A DNA stretch of 64,000 nt from the NCBI GenBank assembly GCA_964016985.1, contig OZ024828.1, positions 28,526,581-28,590,580 of the forward strand. The letters run 5' to 3'. Shown here piece by piece: positions 22,678-33,718 of this stretch; positions within the stretch are counted from its first letter, which is position 1; every line of letters begins with the position of its first letter. A program made the position numbers and the translations under genes. The notes beneath the pieces are model-generated. The model ran no database searches and had not been told where the DNA came from. It saw only the letters and a program-made list of their open reading frames with translations. The DNA comes from Anodontia alba. Its lineage: Eukaryota > Mollusca > Bivalvia > Lucinida > Lucinidae.

Positions 22678-23216
22678 CAAATCGTGCCTTATCGAAACAA
22701 ATATCTTTCCTATTTTTTTTCCCAATTTACTCCTAGTTTTAGTGGGGACCAGCGTATAGAATATATCTGTAGATGCATAGAAAGTGAAGACAAAGAATTT
22801 TTGCAGAAAGCCATGACAATCCCTTGCAAGCAACTTCTTCTGAGTAAAGCGTCGTGCATACAACGATTTTCCGAAATATGTCGGAAGTAGTTTAGTTCAT
22901 ATTTGAGGACAAGTGTTTGCATAACTTTCCGAACGGTCCTCGCGTATTGCATTTTAATGGTACGGTGTCTTCAATAATGTCGCTGATTAGATTTGAACAG
23001 TTTTGTGTTGGAACAGTTGAAATAAACAAAACGCCTCTCGAAATAAAGTGTTAATGTGATACTATTAAGAAAACGCAATTATCGAATTAATTCGCTGAAT
23101 GATCCTAGCTGACTTGTTTGCGAACTATTGCTTTTATTCTTATTCCCTAAATAGGATGGTTAGAAACTATTTTATTATGGATAAGACAGCGAGCAAGAAT
23201 AGCTGAGCCTGGGTAG
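22678..23216. other. No feature seen
   Basis: Short overlapping frames on both strands with no recognised motif or repeat copy. Confidence 0.4.
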
Positions 23217-23392
23217 GTGCGCTCAGCGAATAAAACCAACCTACGCATTCGCGTAGTCTGATCAGAGTCTTTACAAGACACTCTCTTGGCAGCCAATGAT
23301 TCAAAACGTCTTCAGTAGGACAGAAAAGACTCTGATCAGCCTATCACATGTTGATATGTGACTACGCTTGGCGCAAATGCCATTTTGTAGGA
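23217..23392. repeat. U-family foldback, decayed
   Basis: TACGCATTCGCGTAGTCTGA, GATCAGAGTCTTTAC and GACTCTGATCAGCC are U-arm phrases arranged around a flank. Confidence 0.6.
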
Positions 23393-23451
23393 AATAATGT
23401 GCCTCGGCTTAATTCTAATTCCTCTGGGATTTTCAACATCCACAAACATCA

Positions 23452-23682
23452 GGGCCCGGTTGTTCAAAGCATCGTTAGCTTAACGAACTCGTTAAGGGTC
23501 ATTTCGTTAACTGTTTTAGCGGATTCAATACACAATATTCTGATATTTTTTGCTGAAAAAATGCAGTGCAAAGGCTACTCACATTTTTTCAGCAAAAAAT
23601 TTCAGTATATTTGCATGCCACTTGATGTAAGTTTTAACGAATCGTTAACTAACGACGTCGTTAGCTTTGAACAACTGGGCCC
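23452..23682. mobile_element. T-family MITE, complete
   Basis: GGGCCCGGTTGTTCAAAGC to AGCTTTGAACAACTGGGCCC. One hairpin arm has lost GTGAGTAGCTTTTG relative to 8914-9157. Confidence 0.85.
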
Positions 23683-23799
23683 TGAAATACAAATAACTGC
23701 ATTCTCCGAGAGACGGAAATATCTAAACACTCACTCCACAACGTAACTGTTTAAAATCAGATCTGCCGCAAATATGTTTAGGAATTAAATGTGTCCAGG

Positions 23800-23958
23800 A
23801 AAGGCAGTTGTCAGTTTCTGGCGAAAGGATGTGCACAATACCGGGTAACCGCTTAGAGGACTAAGCCTGCCCAGTAAACGTGTGGTTAGGTAAACTGACC
23901 GCGCTTGACATGACCCCATTGAGTTGACTGGGCCGTAAAACCTCAACACAAACAAACA
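23800..23958 (+). mobile_element. SINE-1, 5'-truncated
   Basis: Begins at AAGGCAGTTGTCAGTTTCTG and runs to the tail CCTCAACACAAACAAAC. The tRNA head is missing, as in 5'-truncated retrocopies. No target duplication seen. Confidence 0.85.
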
Positions 23959-24061
23959 AGTCGAAAACAAAATTTTAAAGGTTGCCTTTTGAAACAAAGA
24001 ACACATAAAAGAACAAAAGGCGCTTTTCAAAGTAACCAGAATGGGTTCATTGATCTTAAAG

Positions 24062-24313
24062 CATTACGAAAACACGCCTTTTCAAATATACTGAAAATTT
24101 CACCACCAAAACATGAAAATTTTCAGATAAAAAATTCTGATATTTTCATATTTCTGCTCAAAACATAGATTGTGGGAACTCGTTAGAACCGCCTCAGCGA
24201 GGCGGTTCTAACAAGTACCCACAATCTATGTTTTTGAGTAGAAATAAGAAAAATAATGTATACCCCTGTAAACCCCAGTTTTACTATATAAATGTGGGGT
24301 TTAAGGGGGTCAA
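24062..24313 (+). mobile_element. M-family MITE, right end lost
   Basis: CATTACGAAAACACGCC at left; the match stops after TTAAGGGGGTCAA, about 27 bases short of the usual end. Core tip CCTCAGCGAGG. Confidence 0.9.
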
Positions 24314-25319
24314 CAGAAAAATATAATCTGCACTATGCATCATATTGTATAAAAAGTACGATTATGAATTATTACTTGTGACAGTTTACTATATATGTAT
24401 GTATGTATGTATGAATTAACAAAATAAAATATTGTTTAAACCAAACAGCTATAACTAAACCGTGTCAGGTATAGATGTATGATATTATAAAGCTTAAAGA
24501 ATTTAAAACCAACGTAGATGTATTTTTGTCTCAGGGATTCCTATTTTGGTATTTATCCTTGATTTATACTATGCATAGTATTAAACAGTATAATATTATC
24601 AGCAGGCACATCTTGAAATAAAAGTCTTATCAGTCGTCTGGAAAATATGATAACGTATATGAGAGAATTCAATGCAATCAATCAGAAAATATTTTACAGA
24701 GCATGGCTCATTACAACTATACAAAGTGGTTGATCTTCTCGTTTGAGTAGACAACAATAAATAAATATGTTATGATCTACACATAGACAGGCAAGAACCA
24801 CATCGTCTCGGCTTAATAATCGGATAGAGCCATCTTACCAAGGACGGGTTTGATTTCTTATAGTTTATTAAACGTTGCTCTCTCTAATGGCATTTGCCAT
24901 TTGGAAAGACGTACCTGTTGAAAAAAGGTTTAAAAATTCTTAAAAGGGACTTTGGGATCGAGTGACGAATTTACTTTAATACCAGCAGTTTCGCTACCTC
25001 TTATAACAAACTATATGATTGGAAAAAAAAGCTAGAAATCGTATAACTCAACGAGCTCAATGATTTTGACCTTTGATCTCAGAATTAAACCAATAATGGT
25101 GTTCCCCTAAACATACTTACATAACTATGAATCAACGAATGTTTACTTTCTATTACGACACACTGGGAATACTGACATGACAATGCAAAACATGCAAAAC
25201 ACGGGAGACCTTTGCGTCGTCATGTTCAATAATTATTCACTCTGGTTGTAATTTATTAGCTTTAAAAAAGAATAGTTTTCAATCTTATACTGAGCCAGCG
25301 CATGACAAAACTAAAGAAA
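24314..25319. other. No feature seen
   Basis: One kilobase of AT-rich sequence with no repeat copy in the window; a short GTAT run at 24395-24412. Confidence 0.45.
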
Positions 25320-25592
25320 CATCACGAAAACATGCCTATATAATTTTGACCCCTTTAAACCCCACTTTTATGTAGTAAAACTGGGGTTTACAGGGGTATA
25401 CATTATTTTTCTTTCCACAAAACATAGATTGTGGGCACTCGTTAGAACCGCCTCATCGAGGCGGTTCAAACGAGTACCCACAATCTATGTTTTGAGCAGA
25501 AATATGAAAAAATATCGGAATTTTTGTCTGAAAATTTTCATTTTTTGGTGGTGAAGTTTTCAGTATATTTGAATAGGCATGTTTTCGTAATG
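25320..25592 (-). mobile_element. M-family MITE, complete
   Basis: CATCACGAAAACATGCC to AGGCATGTTTTCGTAATG; core tip CCTCATCGAGG. Confidence 0.92.
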
Positions 25593-25593
25593 T

Positions 25594-25760
25594 GGCATGT
25601 GCACCTAGCGAAGACTCAGATCAGCCTGGGTATCCGCCAAGTCTGATCAGAGTTTTCGCTGTCCGCATGGAGAAAGCGTGGGTCTTTAGCTACCCACTGA
25701 GCGCACAGCAAAGACTCTGATCAGTCTGGGCGAATGCCATTTCGTTGGTTTTGTCATGCA
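25594..25760. repeat. U-family foldback
   Basis: CTAGCGAAGACTCAGATCAG, CAAGTCTGATCAGAGTTTTC and AGCAAAGACTCTGATCAG. It starts one base after an M element. Confidence 0.7.
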
Positions 25761-25917
25761 CTGTTTCATATCTTTTATAGAGAAATAAGAAAAAAAATGT
25801 CAATATTTTTTTGTTAAAACTGGCTTATCTAGAGCTATGGCTGAGACGTGTATTATTTCACATAGGTTCGTTTACTTAATGACTCCGGACATTTATAACA
25901 AACTATTTTAAAAATAT

Positions 25918-26278
25918 AGTCGAACCTCAATAGCTCGAACAGCTTTGGGACCATGGAAATTTGTTCGAGATATGGGTAGTTCGAGCCTCTGAGGGTTAAT
26001 CATGGCGCCATGCCAGGAAACATACGGCGATAATTTAGGATTTATTTTTGATCTTCTACATTATAGCGTAATGTTAAGTGTACTCATTAGAATCATCTCG
26101 AAGAGGCGATTCTAATGAGTACACATAACATACAATGTCATGATATAATAATAAAACAAAATCCCTAAATATTTGTTTCCTTGTTGTATCGGAAGAATTT
26201 CGTAGGGACTCAAAAACGAGTTAGAATCATGCAAGGTGAACGAGCCATCGGTGTTCGAGTCATCGAGGTTTTAGTGTA
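25918..26278. mobile_element. B-family pogo-like MITE
   Basis: Left AGTCGAACCTCAATAGCTCG, right GTTCGAGTCATCGAGGTTTT. Core at 26083-26133: TGTACTCATTAGAATCATCT and complement, related to the M core. Confidence 0.75.
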
Positions 26279-26512
26279 GTATAGAAGATATCCAGGAAGA
26301 GCCAACTTATAGAACTCAGCCCATGAATGCCACCAAGGGGAAAAGCAAATAAACCATGCCTCAAACCAAAGAAATACAAAGCAACCAGCATCCTCTTCTC
26401 CTACGAGGTGATCACATTGCAAGACATGACCCATCAAACACACCAATAAGACAACAAGCAGGACAAGGCCTGAAAAAAAGCCCCACTGTGAGCAGTAAGA
26501 TTACACAAAGAC
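26279..26512. repeat. Z-family dispersed repeat
   Basis: GGAAAAGCAAATAAACCATG and AAAGAAATACAAAGCAACC resemble 57070-57130. The hAT-type MITE at 26521 inserted into this copy. Confidence 0.5.
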
Positions 26513-26520
26513 ATAGTACC

Positions 26521-26941
26521 TAGGGCTGGCACGATTAATCGGATAATCGATTAACTGATCGATAAATTCCACAAAAATGACTATCATTACAGATTTGCTA
26601 ATAATCGATCATTTGATTTCTGCGTTTGTTACTTTACCGTATTTACCCTTAGTATTCAGACACCTCAACTCCTTATCATACTTTATCTACAATTTTAACA
26701 AGTCCAATATACTACCCACTGTTATGTCTAAAATAACTGTGTTAGTGGCAAACAGTGTAGACCCTGATGAGACGCCGCATTTGCGGCGTCTCATCTGGGT
26801 CTACACTGTTTGCTCAATATAACATACGAAAGGGTCATAGGTAAAATTAAGATCAAATCTTCAGCGATTACTAATCGATTATCAATCACAATGGCAGGAC
26901 TGATAATCGATTATCTTTTCAGTTCTGATTAGCCAGCCCTA
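26521..26941. mobile_element. hAT-type MITE with GATCAGAC-like core
   Basis: Ends TAGGGCTGGC and GCCAGCCCTA, with a perfect 8-base duplication ATAGTACC at 26513-26520 and 26942-26949, the hAT signature. ATCGATTA repeats sit inside each end. The core at 26747-26813 (TAGACCCTGATGAGACGCCG) is perfectly paired, with a compensated G/C change against other copies. Confidence 0.92.
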
Positions 26942-26949
26942 ATAGTACC

Positions 26950-27110
26950 AGATCCATGGCCCAAAAACTAACGAAAACTAACCAAGGAGGGCTCCCACTG
27001 CCTTGCATTTAAAGATCAATCATGACTCGGTTTAAAAACCAAGCATACAGTCTGTCGCACAACATCCATGTTATGCCCTATTATGTTATAACGGACAAGA
27101 ATATTTTTTA
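26950..27110. repeat. Z-family repeat, continuation
   Basis: Resumes after the hAT insertion; GCATACAGTCTGTCGCACAA resembles 14088-14110. Confidence 0.4.
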
Positions 27111-28003
27111 ATTTTTCTAAACAACTGGATTTTCAAGCAGGTTTTTGAATTTATAAACAAGGTCACCATGAAACCCTAATTCTGTAATTGCTGTAGTTTG
27201 GTTTTTCAACATATCTATATATTTATCAACCAGTTCGGATTGCCGGCGATGAAACTTTGAACAAAGCTTTACGGAGTTTATGATACCGAAAGCTAGTTTA
27301 ACTAAAACGTGTTATGAAACATTTTTCTAAACCACTAGCGTCGAATTTAGCTATTTTTATATTCGTCCTTGGTCATATAATCTTAAAAACTTTCATTTAG
27401 ACTTTTTTCCTTATTCATTATCTTTTTTTCCTTTCTCAGTATTTCGTAATTGACAAGGCAGCAAATTACTGACACGGATAAACACTGCGATTTGTTTGCG
27501 ATTTCTGTTTCTTGTCAAAATAAATTGATCAGCTTTGAGCCTTTTAAATTGCCTGCCTTGTTGAATATTCAACTTTTAAATTACTTCTGCAAGGAGTGTT
27601 TTGATATTGCTTGAGTCACCGAGTGCTTGATGCTTGAACAAGAATAGTGTCGTGTTTACCGTATTTGGACAGACAGGCCTGGGCATACAATGTAGAATCT
27701 GATGAATGAGCCGATCAGCGTCTACACTGCAGAGAAAATACAATAGCTTCCTTAAACAGGATTTTGAACTTCTAGTATGCTGTATGCGAAGTATTTTGTA
27801 TGCTAACTGGCTTGCTCGACATTTTCGTTTATTACAAGAAAAAACCCCACAAAAAGTATAGACTACGTCAAGTGAAACATGAAAGCAATCTCTCCAGGTG
27901 TATCCATTCTCCTTCATATAGCAGCACTGTAATTGGAATGGCTGCATGTGCCCCTAATACCTGCTCAATTTATCAGAATAATTAAATGATCCTAAGGCAT
28001 TAA
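27111..28003. other. Mostly unassigned; dispersed-repeat copy 2
   Basis: Bases 27225-27305 match 19425-19510. A 123-codon reverse frame (27576-27947) has no recognised motif; 27650-27720 looks like a decayed P' remnant (CAGACAGGCCTGGGCATACA). Confidence 0.4.
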
Positions 28004-28107
28004 CCCAGCTCGCATTCTTTATAAATCTATAGCGGGCCGTTGTCGGCCCGTCAGGGTAGCTGGGCCGAGAACGGCCCGCTATAGATTTATAAAGAACGCT
28101 TATTGGA
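28004..28107. repeat. V foldback, copy 2
   Basis: CTTTATAAATCTATAGCGGG and complement with inner GGCCCGTCAGGGTAGCTGGG. Outer arms match 13359-13466; the tip is rearranged. Confidence 0.85.
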
Positions 28108-28119
28108 AAGTTAAAAAAA

Positions 28120-28200
28120 ATCTATAACCTTTGCCCTTGGAAACACCAAACACATTAAGGAGTGAAAATCGGAGTCTCGATTTTATTGAGACTTTTCAGA
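28120..28200 (+). repeat. X dispersed repeat
   Basis: CCTTTGCCCTTGGAAACACC and GAGTCTCGATTTTATTGA recur at 40040-40115 (reversed) and 53445-53545. Confidence 0.5.
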
Positions 28201-28960
28201 TGGCGGCATTGTAATTAGCATGGCTGTACACAAAATATCATAAGAATTTTTGCTGTCTTTTGGTTTATTCGAGAGAATCTAATACTTCTCTAAGCGGAAA
28301 TCCTAGTCAGGCTTCAAGCACTGTGCTATCCGTAAATGCCAGAGCTCACTTGTTTCGCATGGAACACCAATTTATAATACTGCGTAAAACTAATGCAACA
28401 GACTTTAAAAAAATGATATCTAAGTGTATTTGTTTTTTGTTTTTTTTTCAGTTTTTTTTTGTTTTGTTTTGTTTTTACATTCACGTTGATATCCATTGGG
28501 ATATTCACATTATGGAATATGCATGCATAGTTATCTGATCAATCGATTGTCTTAATATATCGATTAATCTGTTGTAGCATAGTATTTTACCCAAACTATA
28601 CTAATACTTGACCAAGGAAGTGATAATTCTACTGAAATTCTGTAAAACAATTAGTAGATAGATACAGATACACTTACAAGGGGGAGGGGGTGGCGAGTTG
28701 GCAACTCTATAAAAATGATTTTGTCTTCTTGTATAAAATGGCAGAAAGTCTACCAGAGCAGATATTTTGTGACTGACCTTTTGAGCTCAGTTTGTAATAT
28801 TTACATTCTCAGTGTCTCAGGGCATTTACAGATAAAAACCCTGCAATTAACTATTGGGACATAATGTTGTTAATACTTCGGGGCTCACTCACTTATCTCC
28901 GTGACCCGATGTTGTTCGTTTCTTAAATGGATTAGGTATAAAGCCTACAGCCTTGTTGGC
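28201..28960. other. No feature seen
   Basis: T-rich segment at 28430-28475 and GGGGGAGGGGGTGG at 28680; otherwise nothing recognised. Confidence 0.4.
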
Positions 28961-28961
28961 C

Positions 28962-29264
28962 GGCCTCGGTGGCTCAGTTGGATGCGCCGTCCGACTGGAG
29001 ACCAGGAGGTCGCGGGTTCAACCCCCGCCGAGGTCGGCAACATTCTTTCATGGAGATTGATCATGAAATATTTTCTACGGTCATTCTCTCCCTTCCGCTG
29101 ATTCAAGAAGGACAGTTGTCAGTTTCTGGCGAAAGAATGTGCACAATACTGGTCAACCGCTTAGAGGACTAAGCCTGCCCAGTAAATGTGTGGTTAGGTA
29201 AACTGACCGCGCTCGACATGACCCCATTGGGTTGACTGGGCCGTAAAACCTCAACACAAACAAA
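28962..29264 (+). mobile_element. SINE-1, full length, young
   Basis: GGCCTCGGTGGCTCAGTTGG, B-box-like GCGGGTTCAACCCCCGC, tail ending CCTCAACACAAACAAA. No clean target duplication was found. Closest to the apparent consensus. Confidence 0.93.
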
Positions 29265-30191
29265 TATAGCAACGCGTGTAAAATGATTGGCTTTTCGTGC
29301 GAAGTTTAGCCAAGTAGATCGTGGCTAGTACCTGGGTGACCGCGATGCTTGGCCTCGTGGAAGAACCGTAAAAGTAGAATGCAGGTGCAAGGATTCTACT
29401 ATATCAACACGAATATTAGTCCAACTGCCACTTGATCACAGGATTACATACTGTCCACATCGATAACCAACCGATGAAAAAAGTTGAGCATTGGCTGACT
29501 TGATTGATTTTTCACATCCAAAATACATACCTACATGTATTTGCATCTGTCAGATGATGAGTAAAAATGGCATTCTTGTTTCTGTTCACCTACATGTAGA
29601 CAGTTTCGATTTACACATCTGATAACTGTAAACTTTGATGTATGCGTGTGTCTATTCCCATTTCTACAGGGAAGGGGAGTAGGAAAACTGCGTGGTAATG
29701 GCTTTGCCGTTGAGACAGTAGAATGATGTCCTTGATGTCTTTTCAGTGTGGCCAGGTGAATGCACACGCATTTATACAAATTTGCCAAGTGAATAGGTTT
29801 ACAACATGTTTAAGGAATAAAACTATTTCCTAACCATTTTATGTATGCTAAAATAAACACACCAAGACCGAAAAGAAAAATGCAAAAGAATAAAATCTCG
29901 AACCTTCTTCTATATTCCACTGCGATAAATGGAAGAGAAATTTCTAGATATCTAATCGATAGAAAAGCCGTTAGGGAATTGAAGAATAGATTTAATCTAC
30001 CGGTTTATGTAAAGCTGGGTATGAAGCAAACATGATGATTGTAAACAGGTCATTTTCTAGGTACATAGAGTAATATGACGCACCAATAACAGTTCCGGTT
30101 ATAATGATTTCTAGGGACTACCATATCTGCACTCAATTCTAAGACAACTTTATGTTTTACCACACATCATGGAATTTGAACAACAGATTCT

Positions 30192-30192
<1 letters not shown>
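29265..30192. other. No feature seen
   Basis: Short frames only; no repeat copy recognised. Confidence 0.45.

Positions 30193-30266
<74 letters not shown>
30193..30266. repeat. (CA)n microsatellite
   Basis: About 74 bases of AC dinucleotide. Confidence 0.98.
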
Positions 30267-30268
<2 letters not shown>

Positions 30269-30892
30269 TCTTCTAGGCATATTTAAACTGAACGCACTCC
30301 AAATAAATTCGAATTCCGATACACTTTCATGCAGAAATATAAGTGGATACCCAGGAAATGCCAAAATCACGACACACAGCCCTTCCGAGGAAAGGATTGA
30401 TGAGTAACAAACAATGACACCACAAACGCCACATATGAAATCACAGGCACACAAACAAAGAAGAACTACAATAGAGGAACCGACTTGGAAGGGTCAGTAG
30501 GAAAACTAGTAGGGGTCTTAAATTAGTTTTACTCGCGCGAAACGGTGCCTTTAATTCTGATGCAGTTCCATTTTACAAACATATATGCTTGGTCCGCACA
30601 GGGGTCTTCTACATCATCCGTGAAACATCACAGTGGAACGCATATAATCAAAAATTTTGTGATGCCAATCATTACCTGGTTAATAAAGGCAGCTACGTAT
30701 GCAATATGGACCCTTCAAACAGGCAAAGAAAAAACAACGTGTGATATTTTACTCGAACAATGGCATTGTTTTTGTAACAGGACGTCCATAAATATTAAGC
30801 AGGCATGCAAATATTGATGCCAGTGATCTCAGCCGTGTACCCTCACTGAAAGAACAAATGTTACAGGGTAACGATAATGTACAGTCGTATCG

Positions 30893-30961
30893 GGCCTCGA
30901 ATCGGCGACCCTTGTACTACCATTCATATGCGCTACCGACTGAGCTACCCGGCCGTCACTG
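30893..30961 (-). repeat. tRNA-like sequence, likely SINE head
   Basis: In reverse: GGCCGGGTAGCTCAGTCGG and GTCGCCGATTCGAGGCC resemble A and B boxes. The anticodon arm does not fold normally, so a functional tRNA is unlikely. The regions 30267-30892 and 30962-31124 show nothing else. Confidence 0.55.
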
Positions 30962-31124
30962 TCACACTTTTCCCTGCCTTATTATTGTCTAAAGTCATGC
31001 AAACTGTCTATTAAGGCCTATAAAAGCACCGAATAAGGGGCTTATTGTTTAAAACGACAACAAAAATCAACACTTTGTCGAATACCGAACATACAAAGAG
31101 GAACCGCGGCAGAAATACCATCTT

Positions 31125-31250
31125 GGAACCATAAACAGTCAGGGACAGTACGGGAGATAAAGGGACAGACCAGTATATGAGAGGAAATTGAGAAATAGGA
31201 GGACAAAAAAGTGAATGACAGAGCTGAAACAAAAAATATATGCCTAATTA
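31125..31250 (+). repeat. Dispersed repeat, copy 1
   Basis: GAAATTGAGAAATAGGAGGA and AAGTGAATGACAGAGCTGAA are repeated at 43560-43620. Confidence 0.6.
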
Positions 31251-31323
31251 TGTTGGGGTTTCAACCTGGTTTTAGGCATTCTAATCCTCGCATTTTACCC
31301 ATTTATGCCGAGAAAACTCTTCT

Positions 31324-31602
31324 CATCACGAAACCGTGCCTATATAATTTTGACCCCCTTAAACCCCACTTTTATGTAGTAAAACTGGGGTTTACAGGGG
31401 TATACATTATTTTTCTTATTTCTGCTCAAAAACATAGACTGTGGGTACTCGTTAGAACCGCCTCAGTGAGGCGGTTCTAACAAGTACCCACAATCTATGT
31501 TTTAAGCAGAAATCTGAAAAATATCAGAGTTTTTTATCTGAAATTTTTCAGTTTTTGGAGGTGAAATTTTCTATACATTTAAATAGGCATGTTTTCGTAA
31601 TG
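31324..31602 (-). mobile_element. M-family MITE, complete
   Basis: CATCACGAAACCGTGCC to AGGCATGTTTTCGTAATG; core tip CCTCAGTGAGG. Confidence 0.92.
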
Positions 31603-31605
31603 AAT

Positions 31606-31757
31606 TTAATCCTTTGGACTGAATTATTTCCAGTAGAAGGGATGTCTGGTTAGTTTTTAACGCAATCATGATTTATAGAAATTTAATGCAAACAGTGTAG
31701 ATCCTGTCTGATCTAGCGTTTGGGGACGTTATGAGACGCTAGGCATAAATGGGGTAA
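31606..31757. mobile_element. TTAA-type MITE, decayed
   Basis: Interior TTATAGAAATTTAATGCAAA, half a GATCAGAC core, and right end GCATAAATGGGGTAA match the family at 35041 and 49566. The core's second arm is lost. Confidence 0.5.
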
Positions 31758-31989
31758 TTCTGATATAGTTCACACTGTACATAATTGTCCAGTCCGCGTA
31801 GGAGTTCCCGAACCATCACTGTATTAACACACAGACCATACAAAACATATATTTTCTTTTTCAACGCAACGATGAAACAAGCGTAAGGATTCTATTCCAA
31901 ACCAAAATTCAGAGCAAAAGGTAATCACCCAGTAGAGCAACGTGAGCCCGATTGTAGACGGTCAATGTCAGCTAAACTATACAACACTT

Positions 31990-32095
31990 GCTGGATTAAC
32001 CCAAACTATTCGGACAGACAGATAACAATGTAGACCCAGAGCAGACCCAGTGTGTTTTGCGGCGTCCGATCTAGGTGTACACGCTTTGCCAATCA
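31990..32095. mobile_element. P'-type MITE, decayed
   Basis: ACCCAAACTATTCGGACAGA then a diverged core with GCGGCGTCCGATCTAGG. Confidence 0.45.
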
Positions 32096-32157
32096 TGCAG
32101 CAGTTTTTAGACATACCCAACTGGTAGTCAAATCTACATGTTTATTTTCAAATATCA

Positions 32158-32639
32158 GGGCCCGGTTGTTCAATGAAGGTTAACGAAGTTGTTAGCTGAC
32201 GTGACGTTAAAATTTCCATCCTGAAAAATTGCAAATGCACTGATATTTTTTGTTGAAAATGTAAGTAATTTTTGCAAAAGCTACTCACATTTTTGCAGCA
32301 AAATATTAATGTATCTGAAAATACCTCCGCTACAACAGTTATCCAAGACCCCAGTTGTTCAAAGCTAACGATGTCGTTAGTTAACGAATCGTTAAAATTT
32401 ATATCGAGTGATACGCAAACATGCTGATTTTTTTGCTGAAAAAAATGTGAGTAGCTTTTGCAGTGCAAAAGCTACTCACATTTTTTCAGCAAAAAATATC
32501 AGAATATTGTATATTGAATCCGCTAAAACAGTTAACGAAATGACCTTTAACGAGCTCGTTAAGCTACCGACGTTTTGAACAACTAGGCCCAGTTTAATGT
32601 GTTCGGTAAGCTTACGATGCTTTGAACAACTGGACCCGG
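32158..32639. mobile_element. T-family MITE interrupted by another T
   Basis: Outer copy GGGCCCGGTTGTTCAATG to CTTTGAACAACTGGACCC, more diverged than the inner copy at 32350-32592. Confidence 0.8.
32350..32592. mobile_element. T-family MITE nested in T
   Basis: CCCCAGTTGTTCAAAGCTAA to TTTTGAACAACTAGGCCC. Perfect core hairpin GAGTAGCTTTTGCAGTGC region at about 32440-32495. Confidence 0.88.
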
Positions 32640-33231
32640 TATGGTAAGAAACAAAAGTGTACAGATGCATATGGAAATACAGTATTGCAAGTCTAACGGT
32701 TGCGTCGACTGGTCTGAACATGTGTCGGTCGTTATGTAGACCCCGGATTCAAATTTTGTGCTTTTATACGAAGGCTGGTCTGTGATACGCTGTTACATGA
32801 TAATGGTGCAGGACTCTGTGTGTGGTCCGGTCTAGGGTTCACTGCTAACATGGAACAATGGTAGGGTTATGTGAAAAAATGTACGTGCGGGGTTGGGGAA
32901 GGTCTGTGTATTTGAAATATTTGGTAGAATGCTGCGTGCGGGCGTGTGCATGCGTGCGTGTACGTGCACCATATACGTGTGTGTATGTCTGTGTTACAGG
33001 GTGTAAATGCAGTTTCTCCTTTTGTTAATTTGTTTTTTTTTTCTGTGTTTGATTAGAAGCACAAATACCAAGGATTTGGATGTCTGTAGATTTAATTACT
33101 CTGCTATCAATCAATGGTTCCTTACTAGACTTATTAAGAATGCAGATTAAGAAATAAGTCGTGCTGTGTAACAATCTCTCTGGTATGCCAGTATGCCAAC
33201 AAAAAAGTTCAGAATAGCTTTTATGTGTGGT

Positions 33232-33233
<2 letters not shown>
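32640..33233. other. No feature seen
   Basis: Contains a GTGCGTG/GTGTGTATG-rich stretch near 32930-32990; no gene recognised. Confidence 0.4.

Positions 33234-33271
<38 letters not shown>
33234..33271 (+). repeat. Poly-A tract
   Basis: Run of about 38 A; no retroelement body recognised upstream. Confidence 0.95.
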
Positions 33272-33273
<2 letters not shown>

Positions 33274-33370
33274 TTTTCAAGCGATAGTTTGGGCCCAGAA
33301 TTAAATCACCAGGTGTATCAATAATGTCTGATTAAGTTCATTATCACCATTGATACTTTCTAATGAGTTT

Positions 33371-33450
33371 GTAAGCGGACAGAAACGCCTTGATCAGCCT
33401 AAGCGGAAGTGCGGCCTTAGCCAGGCATTCGCTGTATGCATATGTCCCCT
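33371..33450. repeat. U-family remnant
   Basis: TAAGCGGACAGAAACGCCTT, GATCAGCC and GGCATTCGCTGTATGCATA. Resembles the U copy at 59563 (TAAGCGGACAGCGAAGGCC). Ends where the next M element begins. Confidence 0.5.
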
Positions 33451-33718
33451 CATTACGAAGACACGCCTTTTCAAATATATTGAGAATTTTACCACCAAAA
33501 ATGAAAACTTTGATGAAAAAAATGGTAGTTTTCATATTTCTGCTTATAACATAGATTTTGGGTACTTGTTAGAACCGCCTCATCGAGGCGGTTCTAACGT
33601 GTATCCACAATTTATGGTTTGAGTAAAAGAATACTAATGTATACCCCTCTAAACCTCAGTTTTATTGTATAAAAGTGGGATTTAAGGCGGTCAAAACTAC
33701 ATAGGTGTTTTCGTGATG
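33451..33718 (+). mobile_element. M-family MITE, diverged
   Basis: CATTACGAAGACACGCC to ATAGGTGTTTTCGTGATG; core tip CCTCATCGAGG; several small deletions. Confidence 0.9.

Noticed and set aside
22390..22681. CAAA target duplication for the M element
   Set aside because: CAAA flanks this copy only; other copies lack matching flanks and the R empty site argues against a 4-bp duplication.
27576..27947. 123-codon reverse frame, cysteine-containing
   Set aside because: No recognised domain, no splice context seen, and part overlaps a decayed P' remnant; kept as unassigned DNA.
28969..29172. Frame MAQLDAPSDWRPGG.., also at 7778-8002 and 8447-8743
   Set aside because: It is the tRNA-derived SINE-1 read as protein; such frames appear in databases as spurious hypothetical proteins.
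33234..33271. Poly-A tail of a retrogene
   Set aside because: No gene-like body or target duplication upstream; same for 1415-1447 and 41121-41159.
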